A stretch of DNA of 64,000 nt from assembly GCA_965263325.1 (NCBI GenBank), contig CBDHGY010000002.1, positions 2,170,001 to 2,234,000 on the forward strand, in the 5' to 3' direction. Below are positions 56,669 through 64,000 of the stretch, one piece after another. Made by a program: the position numbers and the translations under genes. The DNA comes from CBDHGY01 sp965263325. Its GTDB lineage: Bacteria; Pseudomonadota; Alphaproteobacteria; Caulobacterales; Hyphomonadaceae. The notes beneath the pieces were generated by a model, which had not been told where the DNA came from, searched no databases, and was given only the letters and a program-made list of their open reading frames with translations. Position 1 is the first letter of the stretch, and the number at the start of each line of letters is the position of its first letter.

Positions 56669-56688
56669 TTATCCACCGCCTATCCACA
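56669..56688. promoter_or_regulatory. Pair of DnaA-type boxes
   Basis: TTATCCACC and CTATCCACA, spaced by two bases, each one mismatch from TTATCCACA. Close tandem spacing suggests cooperative DnaA binding near the PpsR-gene side of oriC. Confidence 0.75.
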
Positions 56689-56755
56689 GGGCTTGTGAAG
56701 ACAGCAGATGGCAGGCATGTGTGCTCAAGCGCATAAATTGGAGGACCCCTAGGGC

Positions 56756-57586
56756 ATGCGCCTCAAAATCTATTTCAATGTCCACTTAGTGTCAGATTCG
56801 ACAGGTGAAACGCTCAACGCGGTCATGCGGGCGGCATGCGCGCAGTTCGATAATGTCCAACCGCTTGAGCACAATTACTATCTGGTGCGATCCAAGCGCC
56901 AGCTGGAGCGCGTTATGCGCGAGATCGAAAGTGCGCCCGGCGTGGTTTGGTTCACAATATCAGACGCCGACCTGAGAATGGAATTAGAGGCCTTCTGCCG
57001 TGAGCGGGGAGTGCCGATGTTGCCAGTTCTTGATGGATCCGTTGCGATGCTGTCTCGGCATCTAGGTATGTCAGCGACAGACAAAATCGCCGGTCAACAC
57101 GCGCTTGATGCTGAATATTTCGAACGCATGGAAGCGATCAACTTTGCACTCACTCATGATGATGGCCAGAATACTGACGGATTGCGCGGTGCGGATGTGG
57201 TGCTTCTCGGGGTCAGCCGAACATCGAAAACGCCGACCTGCGTTTATCTCGCCAATCGCGGCGTAAAGGCAGGCAATATCCCCCTTGTCCCGGGCGTACC
57301 TTACCCGGACGTGCTCGACACATTCAAAGATGGGCGAGGCCCGACGGTTATTGGCTTGAAAATTACAGTCGAGCGTCTGCTACAAATCCGGAGCCAGCGC
57401 TTGCTTGCACTTAACGAGACCTCACAGACTGACTATGTAGACGCGGATATGGTGCGGAAAGAAGTGACACAAGCCAACAGGCTGTTCCAGCGAAATAAAT
57501 GGAAAGTGATCGATGTTTCACGCCGTTCTGTTGAGGAAACCGCCGCCGCTATTCTAAATAGGCTGAGCGAGCAACGAAATGCCTGA
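56756..57586 (+). CDS. PEP-synthase/PPDK regulatory protein (DUF299, RP001-type)
   Basis: 276 residues. HLVSDSTGETL at the start, WFTISDADLR, DGSVAMLSRHLG and the P-loop-like GVSRTSKTPTCVYLA are DUF299 signatures. Members add and remove phosphate on PEP synthetase or pyruvate phosphate dikinase using ADP and Pi. It is the RP001 homologue next to the origin. The ATG at 56756 has a GGAGG a little far upstream (14 bases). Start of the maf-aroE-coaE-dnaQ run, with eight-base overlap to maf. Confidence 0.93.
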   Translation: MRLKIYFNVHLVSDSTGETLNAVMRAACAQFDNVQPLEHNYYLVRSKRQLERVMREIESAPGVVWFTISDADLRMELEAFCRERGVPMLPVLDGSVAMLSRHLGMSATDKIAGQHALDAEYFERMEAINFALTHDDGQNTDGLRGADVVLLGVSRTSKTPTCVYLANRGVKAGNIPLVPGVPYPDVLDTFKDGRGPTVIGLKITVERLLQIRSQRLLALNETSQTDYVDADMVRKEVTQANRLFQRNKWKVIDVSRRSVEETAAAILNRLSEQRNA

Positions 57587-58172
57587 CATTATACTGGCCT
57601 CAGGAAGCGCGAGCCGGCGTGCCTTGCTGGCAGGTGCAGGCGTTGTTGCGACAAACATCAAGCCACTCGTCGATGAAGAGGCTGCGAAAGCATCGTTCCG
57701 AGTTGAAGGAATGTCGATCCGAGATCAGGCGATGCAACTTGCCGAAATGAAAGCGGTTAAAGTTTCCCGCGCTCATCCTGGTCTCGTCATTGGCGGTGAC
57801 CAGATTCTGAACCTAGAAGGCATTGCATTTGATAAACCTGTTGGCATGGATGGTGCGCGCACACATCTCGAGGCCATGTCCGGTAAGACGCATGTACTGG
57901 AAACGGCCATCGTGATTGCCGAAAACGGTTCTCCTGTATGGCGGCACCTAACGCGGCCACACCTTACGATGCGCAAACTGTCGGATGATTTTATCGCACA
58001 TTACCTCGATTCAGCTGGCGACGATATTCTCAACACGGTTGGCGCATACCAACTCGAAGGTCTTGGCTCGCAGTTGTTTTCGAAAATTGAGGGTGATTAT
58101 TTTTCAATCCTCGGCCTGCCTTTATTGCCACTTCTTGATTATTTAAGAGTTCGGGGTGTCTTGGCATCATGA
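57579..58172 (+). CDS. maf: Maf-like nucleotide pyrophosphatase
   Basis: 197 residues. LASGSASRRALL at the start, GGDQILNLEG with the active Asp, and VGAYQLEGLGSQLF near the end are Maf blocks. It hydrolyses non-canonical or house-cleaning NTPs. Overlaps the PpsR gene by 8 bases and aroE by 4. Confidence 0.92.
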   Translation: MPDIILASGSASRRALLAGAGVVATNIKPLVDEEAAKASFRVEGMSIRDQAMQLAEMKAVKVSRAHPGLVIGGDQILNLEGIAFDKPVGMDGARTHLEAMSGKTHVLETAIVIAENGSPVWRHLTRPHLTMRKLSDDFIAHYLDSAGDDILNTVGAYQLEGLGSQLFSKIEGDYFSILGLPLLPLLDYLRVRGVLAS

Positions 58173-58984
58173 CGGCGCTCTATGGCGTGATAGGTGACCC
58201 AATCGCCCACTCCCTTAGTCCCCTCATCCATGGTGGCTGGATCCGGGATCATAACCTTGATGCTGTGTATTTGCCGATGAAAGTGCCAACAGGAGAACTT
58301 GGAGAAACACTGAAATCTCTTGAGCATCGCAATGCTGCAGGCGTAAATATTACATTGCCTCACAAACTCGACGCTCTGTCGCTCGCTGATGCCGCAAGCG
58401 ATGCGGCGCGCAAAATAGGCGCAGCAAATACTCTGTCTCGAACACCAGACGGTGGTTGGTATGCGGACAATACGGATGCGCCCGGATTTCTTGCTGACCT
58501 ACGTGATCAGGGCGTTACTTCCGTTGGCGGAAAAACAGTTTTTGTGCTGGGAGCAGGGGGCGCAGCGCGGGCGGTCATTTACGCCCTTGTTTCTGAGCAT
58601 GCGCGAGTATTCATCTGTAATCGGACTGAAACAAAAGCAAAGGCATTAGCAATTGAGTTCAGCGCGCAAGCTGGAACATCGCTCGAGAACGGCCTTAACC
58701 AAATGTCGAGCGCAGACATCGTAATTAACACCACAAGCCTGGGTCATTCAGGAGAGAGCCTGAACTTGCCAGACGGCAAAGGCAGGCTGTTTCACGATAT
58801 CTCTTATGGAAAAGCAGCGTCTCAGATTTTGAACGTTGCTGCAGCGCGCGGATGGAAAGCCGCAGATGGGCTCGGCATGCTTGTTCACCAGGCTGCGGAG
58901 TCGTTTCAGATTTGGACGAGGCTCGTACCTTCAAGTGAAAAGGCGCTCACTCGTGCAAGAACGGCTTTGGAGATGACAGAATGA
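58169..58984 (+). CDS. aroE: Shikimate dehydrogenase
   Basis: 271 residues. HSLSPLIHGGW, GVNITLPHKLDAL (active Lys), NTDAPGFLADL (Asp) and GAGGAARAVIYAL (NADP-binding) are all there, as is HQAAESFQIW at the end. Reduces 3-dehydroshikimate. Overlaps maf and coaE by four bases each. Confidence 0.96.
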   Translation: MTALYGVIGDPIAHSLSPLIHGGWIRDHNLDAVYLPMKVPTGELGETLKSLEHRNAAGVNITLPHKLDALSLADAASDAARKIGAANTLSRTPDGGWYADNTDAPGFLADLRDQGVTSVGGKTVFVLGAGGAARAVIYALVSEHARVFICNRTETKAKALAIEFSAQAGTSLENGLNQMSSADIVINTTSLGHSGESLNLPDGKGRLFHDISYGKAASQILNVAAARGWKAADGLGMLVHQAAESFQIWTRLVPSSEKALTRARTALEMTE

Positions 58985-59592
58985 TCAAGCTCGGTCTCAC
59001 AGGTTCAATCGGTATGGGAAAAACAGCGACCGCCGCAATGTTTCGTGATCTTGGCGTGCCGGTTTACGATGCCGACGCATCTGTTCATGCGCTTTATGCG
59101 CAAGGCGGCGCAGCCGTTGCGCTGCTTGGGGAAGCCTTTCCGGGCGTTGTAATAGATGGCGCTGTGGACCGTGCTCTGCTACGCGAACGCGTTATCGGCG
59201 ATGCTCAGGCGATGAAAGCACTTGAGGGCATTGTTCATCCTCTGACCGGCGCGGCGCAGCTTGAATTTTTGGAAGCGGCCACTGCTGATAACGCTCCATT
59301 TGTTGTGCTCGACATTCCGTTGCTATTCGAAACGGGCGGCGATCAGCGCTGCGACTATGTGGCAATCGTAACGGCACCTGCGAATGTTCAGCGTGATCGT
59401 GTTCTTTCGCGCAACACGATGAGCGCAGAGGAATTTGAGAAAATCGTCGCAAAGCAAACACCCGATGCTGAAAAAAGGGCGCGAGCAGATTTCATTATTT
59501 CAACAGCTTTTGGGTTCGATTTTGCGCGCGAACACGTGCAAGCCATAACGGAATTGATGAAACGCGGCGGTAAGGACAAAGACGATGCGTGA
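58981..59592 (+). CDS. coaE: Dephospho-CoA kinase
   Basis: 203 residues. P-loop GSIGMGKTATA (8-18), DADASVH, IVHPL and IPLLFETG match CoaE. Last step of CoA synthesis. Overlaps dnaQ by 8 bases. Confidence 0.95.
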   Translation: MIKLGLTGSIGMGKTATAAMFRDLGVPVYDADASVHALYAQGGAAVALLGEAFPGVVIDGAVDRALLRERVIGDAQAMKALEGIVHPLTGAAQLEFLEAATADNAPFVVLDIPLLFETGGDQRCDYVAIVTAPANVQRDRVLSRNTMSAEEFEKIVAKQTPDAEKRARADFIISTAFGFDFAREHVQAITELMKRGGKDKDDA

Positions 59593-60268
59593 AATTGCGT
59601 TCGATACTGAAACAACCGGCCTAAACTGGGATCAGGATGATCGCATAATCGAGCTCGGCGCAGTCGAGATGATCAACCACATTCCCACAGGCAAAACATT
59701 CCGCAGGCTGATTAACCCTGGCCGCAAAGTATCGGAAGCAACTGTCCGCATTACAGGCATTACGGACGCAGATCTCGAGGGTAAACCGGCCTTTGAAGAT
59801 TCTGAAATTGTCGACGCGTTTCTGGAATTCGTCGGGGATGCCACAATTGTTGCGCACAATGCGAAATTCGACCGCGGCTTCCTCAACATGGAATTACAGC
59901 GATGCGGGCTTCGCCCGATACCCGAAGACCGCTGGATAGATACAGTCGAGATTGCGCGCAAGAAATATCCGGGCGCTCCGGCGTCCTTGGATGCGCTGTG
60001 TAAACGATTTGATATCTCGCTAGAAAGCCGGACTTTGCATGGGGCGCTGCTGGACAGTCAGTTATTGGCGACGGTTTACTTGGAACTGCTAGGTGGGCGG
60101 GCCCGGGCGTTTGAATTTGCAGAGAATTCCGAAATCGCCCAGACGCGCGAACATGCGAAGCAGCGACCGAAACCGCTCGCATCCCTTATCACCAAAGAGG
60201 AAGAAAAGGCCCACGCCGAATTTGTTGAAAAACTCGGCGAAGACGCAATCTGGAAAAAGCTAGCTTAA
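59585..60268 (+). CDS. dnaQ: DNA polymerase III epsilon subunit
   Basis: 227 residues, DEDDh exonuclease. FDTETTGL (Exo I), HNAKFDRGFLN (Exo II) and HGALLDSQLLA (Exo III) are present. 3'-5' proofreading in the polymerase core. The C-terminal part carries the clamp-side basic region. Stop shares TTAA with the convergent secB stop. Confidence 0.96.
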   Translation: MREIAFDTETTGLNWDQDDRIIELGAVEMINHIPTGKTFRRLINPGRKVSEATVRITGITDADLEGKPAFEDSEIVDAFLEFVGDATIVAHNAKFDRGFLNMELQRCGLRPIPEDRWIDTVEIARKKYPGAPASLDALCKRFDISLESRTLHGALLDSQLLATVYLELLGGRARAFEFAENSEIAQTREHAKQRPKPLASLITKEEEKAHAEFVEKLGEDAIWKKLA

Positions 60269-60759
60269 GCTTGAGCGGGTGGCTGACCGCCAGCTGCTGC
60301 CGCTTTCTGCTGCTGGTATAGAGCCACGAAGTCGATTGGGTCGACTCGAAGGGGCGGGAACCCCCCATCATAGGTCACATCAGCGATTATTCGGCGTGCA
60401 AACGGGAATAAAATGCGTGGGCACTCAATCAGCAGCATGGGTTCGACGTCTTGTTCGGCGACGTTTTGAAGCTGGAAGGCTCCTGCATAATCGAGCTCGG
60501 TAATAAATAAGACGGTATCGCCTGCCTTAGCATTCGCTGTCAGTTTGATGGAAACTTCGAAAATTCCGTTGCCTTGAGCATGCGGCGCAGCCTTTACATC
60601 AATCCCGAGATCAGTCGACATTTGCTCGCCCTGCGCTTGGGTACCGGGGTTTTCGAACGATAAATCCTTGATGTATTGTGCCAAAACGCGAAGGGATGGG
60701 CCCTGCTGCTGGGGTTGAGGAGGTGCTGTTTGGGGCTGAGGTGCGCCAGTATCAGTCAT
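60265..60759 (-). CDS. secB: Export chaperone SecB
   Basis: 164 residues with Pro/Gln-rich ends around a conserved middle: LRVLAQYIKDLSFENP, GIFEVSIKLTANAK and ECPRILFPFARRIIADVTYDGGFPPL. Holds preproteins unfolded for SecA. Slightly long C-terminal tail (AAAAGGQPPAQA) is common in alphaproteobacteria. Confidence 0.96.
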   Translation of the reverse strand: MTDTGAPQPQTAPPQPQQQGPSLRVLAQYIKDLSFENPGTQAQGEQMSTDLGIDVKAAPHAQGNGIFEVSIKLTANAKAGDTVLFITELDYAGAFQLQNVAEQDVEPMLLIECPRILFPFARRIIADVTYDGGFPPLRVDPIDFVALYQQQKAAAAGGQPPAQA

Positions 60760-60887
60760 ATTATGGACCCTTCGTAATCAATAAACTCGCGCGGCGCGTA
60801 ACATGCAGGAGGGCTTGCGCGCAATGGCCGGGTGGCGCCGCAGCGATACACACTATATGTAGGTATGAAACGACAGAGCGAAATGAT

Positions 60888-61505
60888 ATGACGAACCCGC
60901 TTTTAGAAGTCCTGATTATTGCTGCGATTTCCATATTCGTATTGAGCAGGCTTTACATTGCTCTTGGCAAGGATGATGGCCCGCCGGCCGGGCGCACGCG
61001 CATCAAGACGCCGCAGCCGAGCCCGCAAAACACCGACAATGTGACCCCGATCCATTCGGAATCGAAAACGCCGGATCCCGTATTTACAGGCCCCGCAGCA
61101 GCTGGGCTCGAGGCCATATACCAAGCTGATTCGAGTTTCAGAACGCGCGATTTTCTTGTTGGAGCGCGAAGTGCATATGAGCTGATTGTGGGAGCATTTG
61201 CGCGCGGGGACCGTGACGCACTGAAGCCCTTGCTAGATACCGATGTCTATGAAAGTTTCGATGCCGCGATCGCCCAGCGTGAAACGGATGGTACAGCACC
61301 GTTTGAACTGCTCAGGCTGAAAAAGGCAGAAATTGACGAAGCTGAGCTTGATGAAACAGGTATGGCGCGCGTTATGGTCCGCTACGATGCGGAGCTTGGC
61401 GACGGCGAAACCACGCGAAAAGCCCGTGAAATATGGACGTTTATGCGTGACACCAATTCCAGTGATCCAAATTGGATCCTCGATGATGTCGAACAGGATT
61501 CTTAG
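60888..61505 (+). CDS. Tim44/TimA-like membrane-anchored protein
   Basis: About 205 residues from ATG at 60888; the frame is open 70 codons further, but that part lies opposite secB and looks like a shadow. One N-terminal membrane helix (about 5-25), a polar linker, and a Tim44-like domain (ARSAYELIVGAFARGDRDALKPLL). TimA/Tim44-like proteins of alphaproteobacteria are linked to inner-membrane protein handling. Divergent from secB, which supports a role in export. Confidence 0.88.
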   Translation: MTNPLLEVLIIAAISIFVLSRLYIALGKDDGPPAGRTRIKTPQPSPQNTDNVTPIHSESKTPDPVFTGPAAAGLEAIYQADSSFRTRDFLVGARSAYELIVGAFARGDRDALKPLLDTDVYESFDAAIAQRETDGTAPFELLRLKKAEIDEAELDETGMARVMVRYDAELGDGETTRKAREIWTFMRDTNSSDPNWILDDVEQDS

Positions 61506-61561
61506 TGTCCTAACGTAAAAGGTAAGGTGACGAGCGCGTCGAAGCGTCCCATAGACTCCGC

Positions 61562-62788
61562 ATGCTTCGTTTCTTCGCCTCATCGCTGGCAGTTGTGCTG
61601 CTCGCCTCTTGTGTGTCTACGCCAGATACGCCTGCACCAGAAACGCGCGACTACACACCGCCGTCAAGCGACCAGACAGTGATCACACGGCCAGCTCCGA
61701 CCACCAGCCGCGCAGCGATTGAATTTGCGGCCCTGCCGGGCTGGTCAGCGGCAAGTTTCAATGCTCCGCTCACAGCAATGAAAAAGAGTTGCTCGGCAGT
61801 TATGACCCGGATGGAAGCCGGTCAGCAAGCGGCGCTGCTGGGGGAAGGGGCGGCTTATGCTGGGCGTGTGGGTGATTGGGCACGGCCATGTCAGACATTG
61901 CTGCGTGCACGATCTGGTTCCGAAGCGCGCCTAGTCCTCGAGCGCGAGTTCTCACCAATTGAGATTACGGTTCCGGATGGAAAGTCTCGTTTCACGGGAT
62001 ACTTCGAACCGGAATATGTCGGCAGCCTGCGGCGAACATCCGTATTTAGCGAGCCTATCCCCGGCGTGCCTGATGATCTGATCCTGCAAGGAGGAAAACC
62101 TTATCAGCGCCTTTCCGGCGGTCGTACGCGTCCTTATCCCAGCCGTGCTGAAATCACGGCGGCAGGTGTGAAACCAATTGGTTGGGCGCGGCCGGCGGAT
62201 GTGTTTTTTGCGCAAATTCAGGGGTCTGCGCGCTTCCGTCTGGATGGGCGCAGCATCCGGGCAGCTTATGCAGCCAATAATGGCCATACATTCGTCTCCA
62301 CAGCCAACTGGCTCATGGCGCGCGGTTGGATCAAGAAATCGGAAGCCTCTATGCAAGGCATCACGGCCTGGATGACCCGCGCAGATCCGCGCCGGGTGCG
62401 TGAGGCCATGAATGCAAATCCGCGCTTTGTGTTCTTCGAAGCTCAGCAAATCCCTGATCCGCGCGAAGGGCCAAATGGATCGGCTAACATACCGCTCACA
62501 GCGATGGGTTCGATCGCCATTGATAAATCAATCCATGCGCTTGGAACCCCGTTTTTTGTCCAGACAACAGCGCCCAGCCTCGGGGGCACGTGGTCAGGTG
62601 TGCTAGTCGCACAAGATACCGGCGGGGCGATCAAGGGGCCGGTGCGCGGTGATATCTATTTCGGAACCGGCCAAGCGGCAGGTGAGCGCGCGGGCAAAAT
62701 GAATGCGCCGGGCCGCATGTGGGCGTTGCTGCCAAAAGCCGTTGCCACCCGTCTTGCACCGATTGAAGTGCGCCCCATTTCTCCATAA
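61562..62788 (+). CDS. mltA: Membrane-bound lytic transglycosylase A
   Basis: 408 residues with lipobox LLASC (Cys about 17). MltA/3D fold blocks: FTGYFEPEY, ADVFFAQIQGSARFRLDG, and the C-terminal VAQDTGGAIKGPVRGDIYFGTG with catalytic Asp. Cleaves peptidoglycan at the outer membrane inner leaflet. Stop and next start overlap by one base (TAATG). Confidence 0.94.
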   Translation: MLRFFASSLAVVLLASCVSTPDTPAPETRDYTPPSSDQTVITRPAPTTSRAAIEFAALPGWSAASFNAPLTAMKKSCSAVMTRMEAGQQAALLGEGAAYAGRVGDWARPCQTLLRARSGSEARLVLEREFSPIEITVPDGKSRFTGYFEPEYVGSLRRTSVFSEPIPGVPDDLILQGGKPYQRLSGGRTRPYPSRAEITAAGVKPIGWARPADVFFAQIQGSARFRLDGRSIRAAYAANNGHTFVSTANWLMARGWIKKSEASMQGITAWMTRADPRRVREAMNANPRFVFFEAQQIPDPREGPNGSANIPLTAMGSIAIDKSIHALGTPFFVQTTAPSLGGTWSGVLVAQDTGGAIKGPVRGDIYFGTGQAAGERAGKMNAPGRMWALLPKAVATRLAPIEVRPISP

Positions 62789-63321
62789 TGGCCGGCCGAA
62801 AACTCTCAGACAAAGAACAGCGCGCTTGGGCACGCGTGGTAAAATCGGTCAAGCCGATGGGTGACCGCGCGATCACGTTTGAATTGCCGGAAGAAAACGC
62901 TGAGGTCTCAAATGAGGTCCCAGACACGTTGAGCGACGTCCCACATCCAAATCGGCCTCGTAAAACAGCCGCGAGGCAACCTGTTCAACCGCGCCGAGGC
63001 GCACCTGCAGATCGCGGACGAGAGAAGAAAATCCGCCGCGGCCAGACCAGCATCGCGGCGACCTTGGACCTGCATGGACATACTCAAGTTACGGCTGCGG
63101 CTGCTCTAGAGAGTTTTCTATCCCGCCAGCGCAGACAAGGCGCGCGCTGCGTACTCGTGATAACCGGCAAAGGCAAGTTGGGTGAGGGCATTCTTCGCCG
63201 CCGGTTTATGGATTGGATCACGTCAAAAGAGGCCGGCGCGCTTGTCTCTGGATATGCGCAGGCGCACCAGCGTCATGGGGGCTCAGGCGCGTTTTATGTG
63301 TTTTTGAGGCGATCACAATAA
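62788..63321 (+). CDS. Smr-domain protein
   Basis: 177 residues. A low-complexity, basic N-terminal half (RKTAARQPVQPRRG..) is followed by the Smr domain: ATLDLHGHTQVTAAAAL and CVLVITGKGKLGEGILRR. Stand-alone Smr proteins have nuclease activity and act in RNA/DNA quality control. Co-translated with mltA, a very common pair in alphaproteobacteria. Confidence 0.92.
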   Translation: MAGRKLSDKEQRAWARVVKSVKPMGDRAITFELPEENAEVSNEVPDTLSDVPHPNRPRKTAARQPVQPRRGAPADRGREKKIRRGQTSIAATLDLHGHTQVTAAAALESFLSRQRRQGARCVLVITGKGKLGEGILRRRFMDWITSKEAGALVSGYAQAHQRHGGSGAFYVFLRRSQ

Positions 63322-63340
63322 GCTCAGGATGCACACCAAA

Positions 63341-63799
63341 CTAGCTTTTACCAAACTCGTCTTTGTATTTTGTGAGCGCAATTGCATCTGACAAGCCCGC
63401 GCACCCGCAGGTTTCAGGACTCGCGCATGGGGCTGACCACCCGCCTTCATAAGCCTCGCCAGCTTTTATCGCTTTAAGGACGCAAGTAAGCGGCGGCAAT
63501 GGTACAACCGGATCGATCATATGAACGTCGAAGCGAGCCTCCTCGGGTGCTAAATCGCCCTCCACGTCAGTGGTTACACCGAATGTAGTGCCGTTATCGG
63601 TAACAATCCCAAGACGGGTCTGAACGCTAAACATGCCGCCAATTGTCAGCGGTGCCAGAATGCCTTTCCACACAACGCTGCGATCCTCAAAAGGCATTTT
63701 CAGGTTAAGTTCCCAGCGCTCAGCGAAATCCCTTGTACGCTCTTTCTGGGTCACCCACTCGCGCGGTTTTATCAGAGTATCTGTGATGCAAGCGGACAT
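63341..63799 (-). CDS. Protein of unknown function with C-terminal Cys motif
   Basis: 152 residues. I do not recognise the family. The body is beta-rich with DVHMIDPVVPLPPL, and the C-terminus carries four Cys in CVLK.., APCASPETCGCAGL, which could bind a metal. An AGG lies just before ATG at 63799. It follows the Rieske-type gene on the same strand after 25 bases, so they are probably an operon, perhaps both in redox or metal handling. Confidence 0.68.
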   Translation of the reverse strand: MSACITDTLIKPREWVTQKERTRDFAERWELNLKMPFEDRSVVWKGILAPLTIGGMFSVQTRLGIVTDNGTTFGVTTDVEGDLAPEEARFDVHMIDPVVPLPPLTCVLKAIKAGEAYEGGWSAPCASPETCGCAGLSDAIALTKYKDEFGKS

Positions 63800-63824
63800 G
63801 GGTACCTGTTTCCCTTGACGAATT

Positions 63825-64000
63825 TTAGTCCAACAGAACCAAATGTAACTTCCCGTTTCGCTCCACTACCCGCGGCGCAGCTGCGAGGGCATTGCATTTA
63901 CCTTCCCGGTTTTCACCTGTTTCAACATTAAAACGGTAGCCGTGCCAGGGGCAGGTGATATCGCCATTTCCGTCAATCTCACCTTCGGAAAGCGGCCCAA
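63825..64000 (-). CDS. Rieske [2Fe-2S] ferredoxin-like protein, 5' end outside window
   Basis: 58 codons of the C-terminal end are in the window, open to the edge. CPWHGYRFNVETGE is the second cluster-binding box of a Rieske domain, followed by AAAPRVVERNGKLHLVLLD at the end. A small ferredoxin or the Rieske end of an oxygenase subunit. The first box (CxH) lies outside. Upstream partner of the unknown gene at 63341-63799. Confidence 0.85.
   Translation of the reverse strand, partial: GPLSEGEIDGNGDITCPWHGYRFNVETGENREGKCNALAAAPRVVERNGKLHLVLLD

Larger units (their letters stand above)
56399..56755. other. Chromosomal replication origin (oriC)
   Basis: The 357-base gap between divergent hemE and the PpsR gene corresponds to Caulobacter Cori (hemE-RP001). 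Seen: an AT-rich block (56427-56446, TATTATTATTATTAG), DnaA-type boxes TTATCCACC (56669-56677), CTATCCACA (56680-56688) and CTGTCCACA (56503-56511), a CtrA box (56526-56542) and three GANTC methylation sites (56547, 56576, 56647). Assignment by gene context and motif set; not tested. Confidence 0.87.

Noticed and set aside
57514..57522. Half parS-like TGTTTCACG in the PpsR gene
   Set aside because: The second half (CCGTTCTG) does not match, so not a parS site.

Overview
The window is a piece of an alphaproteobacterial chromosome, most likely from the Hyphomonadaceae/Maricaulaceae side of the Caulobacterales. The case for this is gene order and regulatory sequence: hemE-oriC-PpsR(RP001 type)-maf-aroE-coaE-dnaQ-secB on one side, rho-mnmE-mnmG-rsmG-parA-parB-holA-lptE-leuS on the other, a CtrA-type TTAA-N7-TTAA box in the hemE-proximal origin, three perfect parS palindromes, and CenR-, NtrZ- and TimA-like proteins. 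Genus assignment is not possible from the sequence alone.

Left part (1 to about 28.9 kb): an accessory exopolysaccharide locus. It holds a Wzy/O-antigen-ligase-type polymerase (partial), a very large repeat-rich secreted glucose/sorbosone-dehydrogenase-like protein, a three-gene kinase/phosphatase/nucleotidyltransferase operon built around a methylthioribose-kinase homologue, glycosyltransferases (GT2 and GT4, including ExoA-, ExoL- and ExoY-like enzymes), two sulfotransferases, a GH16 glycanase, an OPX export lipoprotein, a Wzz/BY-kinase co-polymerase, an outer-membrane barrel, a GT4/HAD/membrane-protein operon and galE. Together these would make, sulfate, polymerise, export and trim a surface polysaccharide. 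The locus also carries decay: an IS3-type transposase remnant and what looks like the two ends of a broken Wzx flippase.

Middle part (29 to 42.6 kb): mixed core and envelope genes: a Baeyer-Villiger-type monooxygenase, a UbiH-family hydroxylase, ftsK, a PilZ protein, lolA, xthA, an SDR, a CenR-like response regulator, a YkuD-type L,D-transpeptidase, a YggS-type PLP protein, a ThiE/TenI-like protein, an NtrZ-like periplasmic protein, a porin and a DUF3576 lipoprotein.

Right part (42.7 to 64 kb): the replication-origin domain. oriC lies at about 56.4-56.75 kb between hemE and the PpsR-type regulator gene. parS sites lie about 7 kb away inside rsmG and mnmG, next to parAB. Downstream of oriC run maf, aroE, coaE and dnaQ (overlapping genes), then secB, a Tim44/TimA-like gene, mltA, an Smr-domain gene, an unknown gene and a partial Rieske protein.

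The best candidate for an undescribed system is the IMPase-like / MtnK-like / nucleotidyltransferase operon at 7050-9927. MtnK makes a sugar 1-phosphate, which is the natural substrate of a nucleotidyltransferase, so the operon may supply an activated (NDP-) methylthiopentose or related sugar to the polysaccharide. This is inference and needs biochemical proof.
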